Source: Edolisoma coerulescens (lineage: Eukaryota > Chordata > Aves > Passeriformes > Campephagidae). From it: a stretch of 64,000 bases of DNA. The notes beneath the pieces are model-generated. The model had not been told where the DNA came from and searched no databases. It worked only from the letters and a program-made list of their open reading frames with translations. Position numbers and translations under genes: made by a program. Within the stretch, counting starts at the first letter, position 1; every line of letters starts with the position of its first letter. This document shows, piece after piece, positions 38,301 to 50,300 of the stretch. The stretch is taken from NCBI GenBank assembly GCA_013397115.1, contig VWZW01004700.1, positions 1,100,869-1,164,868 of the forward strand, read 5' to 3'.

Positions 38301-41300
38301 GTAAATCTGCACTTGAGCTTAGGTTCCCTTTTTAAAATACATTTATTCTCTTTTTTAATGCCTAAAGCTTTTGGATCCAATTATAACATCTTTAACAGAA
38401 TAAGGTCATTGTTTTAGGAGATGTGTGTAAATGCTTTAGCATTTGGATGTGTCAGTACTACACAGGATCAGAGAATAATCTTCTCTATGCCTTTTGGGCC
38501 TTTTTCAGATTATAAATATGGAACGAACTTACCCACATATGAGGTTGATGTTCCTCTCTCTGGCTCTGTTAGAAAATTTGGTCTGTTAGTTTGTGGTCTA
38601 AATCTTAAAGAAGCGGGAAATAACATCAAATGCTCCCTCTGGAGTTGTTAAAATATAACCCTTTTAACCATAAAATATGAAATGTCAGTTAAAATAATTT
38701 AACTGACAACTTGATGATTAAGAAGCCTACGCCAAAAAAACCCAAACAAAACCAAGCAAAAAACAAACCCTCAAATACTTCCAAAAGGGCTCTGAAATGA
38801 GCTTCTAATTTAAGTGAATTCATTGAGTAATGCTAATGCATTGTCAGCATGCATTATTTTTCAGTGTATCAGGAGTCATTGCATTATGTATCATGCCTAA
38901 AGTTCAAGTGGCTTTGAGGCATGGATGAGTTAAATAGTTGATGATGAACAGGAAATCAGAGCATTGAAAATTAATTCTATGAAACGGCTTTCTCATTAAA
39001 TTCTGTTGACTCTGGAAAATATTTAAATAGACTTGTAGCTAGAGTTGTAAACTTAAACACAGACATATTTTATTCTAACTTCTAGTCCCAGATCCCAAAA
39101 TTACACCTCTCTGGTTCTTGGCCCTTTCATTATGTCATGGCTGATATGCCACACTTTAATTACTCTTTGTATAGAAATTACTAAGCCATAGCATCGAGAT
39201 ACTTGGCTATTAGAACCTTCCATCTTTACTGGAATAATCGGTGCAAAATACAAAAAGACTTATTAGCATTTATATGTAATCTTTGGAAGCAATTTGTGAA
39301 CTAACATGTCTTTTCCTAGTTAAATGTCGGCTGTGGTGATTTTATGTTACCAGACTGATGTAGACAAAAGCTTCTGTTACTATTGATACCCTCAGTTACC
39401 ATGATCTGTAGTACATGAGACAGGATTTCAATTTCCAGTGTTGCACAGGACTGATGCTTTTCATGTTTTACTTAAGATGAAGGAGTTTCTTGAATCAAAG
39501 CTTCTAACTGTATAAGCCACTGACTAAAACATGAAATATCAAAATAATAAGCATGCTTAACTGTGTATGCAGGCATGATTTTCAACTAAACCGAGTGGAT
39601 CCAATTACAACAAGAGTGTTCTTTTTTCCCCGTCTTGCAGCTGAAGTCTGTCATAAGAATCCCAGGCTCCTTCAGCCATGTCCCCAGAGAGAAAGTGAGG
39701 CTTTTAGAATTTAGAAACAAAAAAAAGCTTATCTTGTTCCCCACAGTTTGCAAATTCTGGAAATTATCACTAATTGTGGGAAAGATATCCTCAAGTTCCG
39801 AGAGGCAGCCTGCATCTTGAAAGCTGTGACTGGAGTATACCACTTGTGACAGAGGTTTTGCAGCACTTCAGGCTGGAAGGAAAGCCATTTGGCAGTGAAA
39901 TAACTTGTGGGCTCTGCCTCTTCCACTTCCCCCTAATAAATTGGGGTAGTTGAGATGAATTAGGAAAGTGGGGATACATATAGAAAAAGATGACATTTCT
40001 GCAGTTCTTTGAGATTTTGGAGAAGGTGGCACACACACTTGTATGTTTGATCATGATTACATTAAGCAGAAGGAATAAACTGTTCAAAGTTCTGAACAAA
40101 GCTTTTCTTTCACAGCCTTTGTAAAATATCATGCATTTTTCCACAGGGGTGTAGTTCCTTTCAGCCAAAGGAAGAAAATGCTAGAAAAGGCCAGAGCAAA
40201 AAACAAAAAGCCGAAGTCTAGTGCTGGTATCTCCTCTATGCCAAACATAACTGTTGGAACCCAGGCAAGTACAGCTGTCAACAGTGGCACTTTTACTATG
40301 CTATATGATGAGCTTACAGCCTGCTCTTGGAAAAACACAGCAAAATTAATTAGCACAAAAAGTTATGCACAAAAGTGATATCAATAATGTGGAATTAAAA
40401 TAGTATGTTTTAATTATATGACTGTAAATGGCTGTGTCCTGTTAGTGTTGTTACTGTTTTAACAAGTATGACTGTTGCTGCATACAAGAACAAGCTGTAC
40501 ACATGCAAAGTACTTCTGTTTTAGTTTCCCTACTGATTTAATATACCTACTGATTCTGTATGTTGAGAGAAAGTAAGTATAGAAATACAATTCCCAATAG
40601 ACCAAATAGCTTAGTAAATGATTAAGCATTTAAGTGCCTGCAGCATTAATGTCTGGATGTGATTTATTTGTGCTGTGTGATAGACCTTTGGTTTGAAGCC
40701 TTTACCAAAAAGGCTGATAACTGGTACGGAGGATTTTTTTCTGTGATTAGTACTAGAACTAATACGAGACAAAACAGCTCTTTCCTAGGGAGCACATTTC
40801 TTTTGGTTCCAAAACCATTTTAATTGACACTGTGATGAGTCTCTGTTATTGGATTAATTGTTCCTTTTGTGGTTGAGCATCTAAATATTATATGTTGAAC
40901 AGTTTCACTGCTAAAGCTGTTGCTTTCAGCTGTGAATTGCGCAGCAGCTTCCTTTTCTGTACATAATGCTGACTTTCCTCTTCACTTGATTCCATAAGTT
41001 TTCTATTTTGACTCCTACATATGGCACTAAAATAATGCACATATGATTTCCCTCAGTAGAATCCATTTTTCTCATAGAAATAAATATTTCTATCTGTAGG
41101 TGTGTTTAAGAAATAACCCCCTCTACCATGCTGGAGCAGTTGCTTTTTCAATCAGTGCTGGAATTCCTAAAGTTGGTGTGTTAATGGAATCTGTTTGGAA
41201 CATGAATGACAGCTGTCGATTTCAGCTTCGGTCCCCTGAGAGCTTGAAAAACATGGAGAAAGCCAACAAAACTACTGAGGCAAAGTAAGTGTGGAGAGCG

Positions 41301-44300
41301 CATGCGTGCGTACGCACAGATCATTTATTTGATACTCTCTTGAACTGGGGAGTAGTAGTGGAAAAGGAAGGTCAGATTTTTATCATTTTGAAAATTTTGC
41401 CTTCTTTATAAGATACTAGGTTTCTTGTAAACTCGGCTAGATGTGCAGAAATACTCACTGCAGGAAAGGTGTCTCGGTTGTATGAAATCACTATGGACAT
41501 GTGAAATGCAGAAGGAGTATTAAATGAAGCCTTGCCTACAGTGTTCCATAAAGTTTCCAAGACTTTATATTTTAATAGCTGAAAATGGAACCAGCTGTTT
41601 TCTGGCTCTTCATGAGGTTAAACAGATCTGTTTCAGCCCCTCCATAGTTCGAAAAAAAAATATGGGTTGACAATTGCCGTTTAAATGTTTCTTAAAACAG
41701 ATTTAAAAGAATTCAAGTAAAGCTTGAAAATGTTTAGCAGTTCTGGAGTTTCAGGTGACTGTATAAAGCTAATAATTCTTCCTGGCCTCAAATGAAGCTC
41801 ATTATGTTTATTTTCTGTAATAGTGTATCTATGTTCAGTTAATGTTAAAAGCTGTTTCCTGATGAAGCAGCACTGCACTATTCCCAGCGTTTATAGCCTT
41901 GTCAGTTAGGATGGTCGTTCACAAATGTGGAGTTACTTCTTTAAGGTATTAATAAAGGAACAATGCTGGGATACACTGACACTTTTGTCCATTGTCACAG
42001 AAAAGACTTCACTTTTTTCTTTCTTCACTCTAAGTACTACCTTTTATTCTAGACCTGAAAGCAAACAGGAACCAGTGAAAACTGAGATGGGTCCTCCACC
42101 GTCCCCAGCTTCCACTTGTAGTGATGCATCTTCAATAGCAAGTAGTGCATCAATGCCGTATAGTAAGTAACGTGTAGCTCAGAGTAACATAAAATATTTG
42201 TGTAGATAAGAAGTTTCCATAAAAGGCAGTTCTACAGTAATTCTGTACTAATTTCAGAATCCTTCAGTCTTTCAATCTGTACTGCAATATAGATAAAGGT
42301 TTTGTAATAGACTTTGAATAATCGGTGAATTGTCAGTGTTAAATAAACATAAGTATAAGCAGTGACTACCTGATGCAAGGTGTATCTGCGCAAGCATAGC
42401 AGTTCTCAGAATCAAAAGTATCTTTCAGGAGGTGATCAAGAGGAAGTCTGAAGATAAAGTTATGTTTAATTGCAATGTGATAATGAGTTTCTTTGCAGCC
42501 CAGAAGTTGAACTTGTTTTGGAAAACTTCTTTAAAGATTAAGCTACTGTTGAACAGCTTGCCTTGCAGTTGAATGTCGATGCAGAAAGCAGTAGTTTGTA
42601 TCTAACACAGAAAATGTCTAAAATACAACATTGCTTACTAACATACAAAAGCAGTCAGAGAAGTTTTATAGTACAAGTTGTGCTTAAAAACCTGAAAGGC
42701 TACATCCGAATTTGTGTAACTGGACACCTTAAGCATTTTTTTCTCTCCATTTAAGCACATAAATTTATAAAATGTTAATCACAATGCCATCATTTAAAGA
42801 AATCTCTCTGCAGCTTTTTCTTCTAATTGTTCACAAACTGCAGTTTTAAGAAGCATTAACCTAATGACTCAAATGGCCTTGTGCGGTGACTGAGAATCTC
42901 ATATGCTCAGATCTACAGTACTCAGTAATTTTACTATTGATTTCTTTTGCAGTTCATTCAACTGTAGTTTTTCACTGACTACAACTTTGCTTGGGCTTTT
43001 GAACTGGTGTTTGAAGTTAACTGTGCAATTAGCTTAGAAGTTCTGTGCTTCTTACTTTAAATATGTTGATAGTTTTAATTACACTATATACTCAACTTAG
43101 AAGATTAAAGGTTCTTGCCAGTGTTAATTTAGCCATGTTATGTATTTAGATTTGATTCTGAGTGTACTACAGTTACTGTTCAGATAACGTCTGGAGCAAA
43201 TCTAACTGCATTGTAATTGCCATTAGCCCAAATAGCTATTTTCTGCCCCATTTGCTATTCTTCTAGAAGTTTACCAAGTAATCCATATGTGGTAGGCAAG
43301 CAGACTTTTTGTAAGGTTGCTATAAAGCACTGTAGCAGGGGTGACTGAGTGGTCTCACAGTGTCAGCTGTTTTACTTACAGCACGAGTGTCTGAGCCCTG
43401 CCAAAATAGGGCTTGTTCCTTGTATTTTAATTTTTTGTATTCTAAGTATTGTGTTATTTAACATTTAAAAAAAACCTGTATTCTAATTACTTTTCTTAAA
43501 TATCTTTAAGAATTGCTTTGCTTTTCATATAGGCTTTATTAGTGCTAAATCCATAGAAAAGCAGGAAAGTGACATGATATACTTGTTAGGTAGCTCTGAC
43601 TCTTATAGTTGTATTCTTGTTAACCTCTTGTTAATTTCTACATTTGACTGCTGATAATCTCTTTGGGGGAAAGGTTTGGTGCTTACTGAACATTGCATTT
43701 TGATGTTTTGATTAAATATTTCAAGTCTTTCTTTTTGGTTAAAACTTTTTCTCAGAGCGACGACGATCTACTCCTGCCCCGAAAGAGGAGGAGAAAGTGA
43801 ATGAAGAACAGTGGTCTCTGAGGGAAGTTGTGTTTGTGGAAGATGTTAAGAATGTTCCTGTTGGCAAGGTTTGTCTAAAATCTAAAATACACTGTCCCAC
43901 TGTCTTTTGGGAGGAGGAAAAAAAAGGTTTTTCTTTTAAATAAGCTAACTGTTTAAAACAACCATGCTTTAGGGGATGCTTGAGAGTGTTTCTGATGAGT
44001 ATGACTTTTGTTGAATTTGTATTTGTCATAACACAGTGATAATAATAGAGTGGATGTGTTGTGAGTAAAACGTGGTGAATCTTTGAAAATTCTGGTATTT
44101 TAAATTGAACCACAGTATTAAGAAAAGCAGATGTGGTTTTATCCAAAATATTATTTTATTGTCTCAAGCAGTAACTCTCGCATGTCCAGTGAGATAGTGA
44201 AGGGTTTCACCTGTTGTGACTGACTTTTACATACACATAGGTAGAACATTTGGGTGAATTTCATGTTCAGGCAACCAAAGAACAAAAATATTTTGATTAG

Positions 44301-47300
44301 AAATTACATGCTTCATTAATATGATTATAAAGCTATTTCATTTATTACTCCAGAAGATCTCTTTGTTTAATCCTTGTAATGTTTTAGTTTTTTCTCTAAT
44401 CAACCTTTGCTCTGACTCAAGAGCCATATAGAGGAAAATACTTCCTTTTCTCCTTTGGCATTGTTGCGTGATGTTAGGAGGGATTAGGTCCTCTAGACAT
44501 TTCTCTGGTATGCTTTTCAAAAATAAAACCAACAAGAAAGCCAATAAGGTTTTCCTCAAAAGGAAAAGACTGGATTGCTTTCTACTTAATTCATAGAAGA
44601 TTTTAAAAAATATTACCAGAAAAGGATCAATAACTGTTCAACAGAAGGCAGCTGAAGTTAGTAAGAGTTATTTTACTTGCATCCTTAATGGATTTACTTG
44701 TGTGGCAGTGTAAGATTTGCCTTGAGCAGTATCTTTGAAATGAGGAGGTCCACAATGAATTTTCGTTATCAGGTTTAGGTCATTTATGCAGAAGGAAATA
44801 TGGAGCAACTTAGTTCATTGTAACACTTCAGTTTCTGTAAATAAGATTTTGAGATCTAGTTGAAGTTGCTGAAACCATTGTTTTCCTCTGATACCAGCTT
44901 TGGGAAAGTCCCTCTTGTCCTTATCTGTCCTTCCTGTTTTAGATCCTAAGATTTTCAGTACAGAGACTGTTCTACTATTTCTGTGTACAGTTGCAAAGGT
45001 GTCTGTGCATTGCATTAAGAACTACTATAATAAATATAAAAGAGCTTGAATTTTTATGTTCATATTTTCACTGAAGTGCTAATGTTTTAAGGTTTGTCAA
45101 TAAATCATTTTTTCTAGTGCACTTGATAGGCTGCACTTAGCTGGAGAAATTGGGAAAAAACATGGAAGTGCCTAAATTTTTCTTACATACAGTATCTTGA
45201 AAATTTCAGAGATGTTTTTTATTGTTGGAGACTTTTTAGATAAAGTTGGTTACATCTAAACCTTTGTTTGTTAAGCACTTTCTGTGTAGAAACTATAGCG
45301 AAATTAGGGCTTATTAAAGACTGATGGTTGCTTATATCTAGTTTTGATCAAGACTGAGAGCATACAGAGTACTTATTTCTGCTCATAATTAAAACATTGT
45401 CTGTCCTTTCCCCACCCCGTTCTGCCTTAGCTTTGTTTTCCTGTTGAGAAAATTATGGTCTCAACTGGAAATTCAAAGGGCCTTGCTGTTTGGTGATAGC
45501 ACAAGAAGTTCCTCTATCAAGGAAGCCTGTTTTGACAGTTGTGATTAGATATGCATGGCAGCAACTCTTTAGAGAGGCTTACAGTCTTAGAAATGACTGT
45601 GTCAGTGTGGGGTTGAATAGCTTCTATTTCCTTCGGGGCCAGAGAAGGACAGACACACAGGCCTGAAGAACGTCTGGATAGACTTGTCTGTATCCTTCAG
45701 TCCTAAGGGACTGAGTGGAGAACTTCATCATTGAGTGTACAGAGCAGGTAATAGACCCATAAACTAACAGGTCTTTTTTCCACTGTGTACAGTCCTGTTG
45801 AGGAAGGAACACTAAAAATTTTCAGGTGGGCCAAAAAAAAAACCAAAAAGAGTTTTTTCCTTTGTCTTGTAGTATAAGAGCTAATGGACACTTAAAGAAG
45901 AAGGCGACTCAGTGTAGACTTTGTTGTTGTTGAATTGTTGGCTGATGTTTGGAATTCATTGCCACAAGAATAGTGTTTATTTCCAAAAGTGATTGCACAA
46001 ACTAATAAGAGAAAGGTCTATCCAGGCTATTAAACATGAAGTTTATAAAACACCTGCTGCTTCCAGGAGGTGGAAGTTGGAAAGAGACCAGGGGAGTACC
46101 CGTCGGAGCTTCTCTAGTCAGTTGATGTTGGCTCCTGTTGGACATAGGATGTTGAAATGGAGGGACCTTTGATATGATTCAGGATGCTTGTGAAGTCGTT
46201 AGGAAATCCAAGGTTTTCAAATTTCAGTAATTTTATCAAAATGACAAGGTTAATGACCAAGAGCTATGCAATTTTGTCACTGGTTATTTTAATTTTTTTC
46301 CTCTCCCTGATAAAGGTCTGGTTTATTTTGAAGCAAATCAGATTTTCTTCAGCCTTTTGGTTAAAACTCTTATGTGTTCTGCCTGTAGGTGCTAAAAGTG
46401 GATGGTGCGTACGTTGCTGTGAAATTTCCAGGCACTTCCAATAATGCAAACTGTCAGAGCAGTTCTAATTCCGATCCTGATCCTTCTTCTCTCCTCCAAG
46501 ACTGTAGGCTGCTCAGAATAGATGAACTGCAGGTATGTGTTTGTGAAACATTGAGGAAATAATGGGTACTTTGAAGTGTCAGCACTATGTGTGCTTAATT
46601 GCAGCTTAAAATTTTACATCTGTTTTCAGGTCGTAAAAACTGGCGGAACTCCAAAAGTTCCTGACTGTTTTCAAAGAACACCCAAAAAGCTGTGTATTCC
46701 TGAAAAAACAGAGATCCTAGCAGTAAATGTAGATTCAAAAGGTAAGTAGGACTTAGCCTATGAGTCCAAATCTGTTGGTTCCTTTATTACCTGTCTCTCA
46801 TCCAAGTGGAAAACACCTGCTTTCAAAAGGACATAAACAGGTGCTTCCGTTGATATTAGTAATTTCTTGAAAATGCTTTAGCTAGAAGTTCTTTTACTGG
46901 ATGCCATCCATAAAACACATTAACTTTTTTCTTGCTGTGTCTTCGAAGGAGTGCATGCTGTTCTGAAAACTGGGAACTGGGTTCGATACTGCATATTTGA
47001 CCTTGCCACAGGAAAGGCGGAACAGGAAAATAATTTCCCTACTAGCAGCATTGCGTTCCTGGGTCAGAATGAGAGAAGTGTTGCTATTTTTACAGCTGGA
47101 CAGGTTTGTGGTTTTGTGTCTCAATCATTTAACCTCATTGCACTTGACTTCTGTTATCTTTGAATGAGATGGTACAGCCTTCTGTCAGGCTTTTCCAAAA
47201 TCTGGCAAAGAAATAGTTTTTCAAACAGGTTATGAAAAACTTGCTGCTACCTTTATTTTGAAGGCACAAGGGGAATAGCAATCAACTTACCTAAGCACAT

Positions 47301-50300
47301 CTTACTTAAACTCTATCTTGAATGTAAAAAAGGGGGGAAAAAAGGTGACAGAATGGTTCTTGGATTAGTATCAGCTTGTTATCTAGCTATATTTTGGGAC
47401 TGGGTCAGATAAAAATCCACTCTTGAGAATAAATGGAAATATTAACAAGAAAAAAATTAATCTGTATTTGACTGAAAATACAGATTCACTAAAAATGATT
47501 GAGATCTTGTGCAACTCTTCCACAAAGATGATATACTTTGTTTAGGATAATTGAAGGAAACATTTTTCGCAAAATAACTGAATTTGAATGTTTCATTTCA
47601 ATATATTCAACTTTACCTGGAGCGTTTAAGTAAGCTAAAAGTATAGGTACTATTTGTTTCACTGGTAATGTTAATTAATGAATGTATATCATAAGGAAGA
47701 TACTTCTAGTAATATTTATTGTGTTAAGCACATTTCAGGCATTTGCAAAAGGAATCTCATATCTTATGTTGCACCACCTGTAATGATAGGAGTCAATGCC
47801 ATAAATGAGAATCTTGGGTAAACTGTTGTAATTGTTGGCAGTCAAGAACAACTGGACCTTTTGGGAAGGATAATATTTATAAATTGTGGAGACTTAATAA
47901 TGAAACTTCTTTTTCCCAAATGTAGGAATCGCCTATTATTCTTAGAGATGGAAATGGTACAATCTATCCAATGGCAAAAGATTGTATGGGTGGGATACGA
48001 GACCCTGACTGGCTTGATCTTCCACCTATTAGTAGTCTTGGAATGGGTGTTCATTCCTTAACAAATCTTCCTGCTAACTCGACCATCAAAAAGAAAGCTG
48101 CTATTATCATTATGGCTGTTGAGGTAAAATATTTTCTCTGCTACTGAATTCTGTGCTTTTTTTTCTCTTGCTTTTGTAAAGTTATGCTTAAAGCAGCTTC
48201 ATGTTTAGATACTGATTTGTATTTTCACTATTTGAAAGAAACTAATTTCAGCTGAACATTCTCTTAGAAACAAGAAAACACCACCAACAAATTTGCCAAG
48301 TAAAGTGAAAGATCCTTTTTGGGAAGGTGCATGATTTCTGTATCAGGCTTTTAATTAGTAAGGTTTTTTTAGGCATTGATTTTGAAATGGTTGCCTTTTA
48401 AAATCTACTAACACTGTACAGTTTTATTTGTCTCATGGGTGCACAGTTTTTCTCAGGGATCCAGCAACTTGTTTTGGTTCGATCCCTGAGAATTCAATAC
48501 CTTTTTTCTTTCTTTTTTTTTTAAATCTTCTGTTTGGACCATGCACTAGGAAACTAGGAGAGGAAAGTGAAGGTTTTTTCACTTGAATCACCTGTAGAGT
48601 TCTGTCCTCAGCAGTGGTGCTGTATGACTAGTTCTGCTGTGAATTTGTATGTCATACTTGTAAAATCTTGTCAGTGATTTGGGGCAGTGCAGTTAGATCT
48701 GCTGTGTGCTCTGCTGCCACCCCGAGGTACTGTGTAGCTGTTAGACTGAGTTCACAGTGAAGTAGTATTCCATCATTATGGAAAAGCTGCTTATATGTGG
48801 GATGAACCTCCCAGACCTTCAACAGCTTCTAATCATTCACTTCCCAGCACATAAATCACTTGTTTAAAAAGAACTGGGTTAGAACTCATTCATGTAGATC
48901 CTTAGGCTTTTTCAGTTGTATCACTTTTCCCATGTTACATGGAGCTATGAAATGGAAGTAATCTGTCTTAACAATCCAACTGTGAAGCCAAAGGAATGCT
49001 TTTGTGCGCCTGATGACTTCTGCTGCTCCGTTCCTTTTGCTTGTCAGTGCCTGAATGCACACAGCTCTGTTTTTAACAGTGCTGTAATTGAGATGATGCA
49101 TATTCTGAACAGCTCCTGCACTACCTTCCAGCCAGTGTTGGAGATGAAGACCTTCCTATTAATTTAAAAATGTGAAGAAAATCAGAAGTATTTATGAAAC
49201 TTATATCTACCTTTCGTGCTTTACATTTCTAAAATATTTTATTCTTTTGAGTACAGAAACAAACATTGATGCAGCACATTCTTCGATGTGACTATGAGGC
49301 TTGCAGACAATACCTGATGAATCTTGAACAAGCAGTTGTCTTGGATCAGAATCCACAAATGCTGCAGACGTTCCTTGGCCATAGATGTGACGGAAACCGT
49401 AATATTCTGCATGCTTGTGTATCTGTATGCTTTCCAACCAGCAACAAGGAAACAAAAGAGGAAGAGGGTGAGCTCAACAGTATCATGAAAATACTTTGAA
49501 AATAATATTTTCATGCATTTTCAAGAAAATTTGAGATAAAGGCTGCATTCTTCATATATGGGTATACTAAAATATAGCACCTAAAATGTGTCGTGGCCTT
49601 TCAAAAAATGTTGCTGAGGCAACATTTCTATTACTCTCGTAAGAATGTATAAGAATTTTATAAGAATTCAATAGTTAAGAGCACTTAGCTGTTTTTGTTG
49701 ATTGTAAAAACTTTTGACATTCACATGTTAATTTTAGATGAAAAAAGTATTTTTCTACCTTTGTATCACTAGTATCCCCTTTATATCACTAGTAAAATTT
49801 ATGAGAAATGGTATTTAATATTTTTGAAGTGTTCTAGTATATGTTAATACCTTCAATTAGAAATGCTGCTTGTCATTGACATGTATTAAGAAATGTGGAA
49901 GAATGACCTATTAATGCCAGTTGTTGAGACCATTTAAAAATGACTGTTAAATACTGTTATGTAAAAAGCATGTTAACAGAATGAGGTTGCTAAGTCAAGC
50001 ACTCAGAAGTTAGGGAATGGCAGAATTAAGTTTACCCATGTGCTATACATGGGTATGCATTGTGAAATGGTCTTTAATTACACCGTCATACTATTTTTTC
50101 CACAGGACTACCTCATTCAGTGCACAAGATGGACGGTGCTCACCGAATGGGTAGCTATTCAATATTTCTTTTTATCCTCATCATTCAGTGTGTGGCCCCA
50201 TTCCTTACTCTTGCACACCATACAAACCCTGCACTGAATAATGAATGACCTTCCTTGTGGGATTTTTGTATGGTGCTGTCATTGAATTTTAGTCATTTAT

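Noticed and set aside
43739..44146. 135-codon minus-strand open frame
   Set aside because: It overlaps UBR5 exon 16 antisense and runs into intron; it is a shadow of the coding exon.
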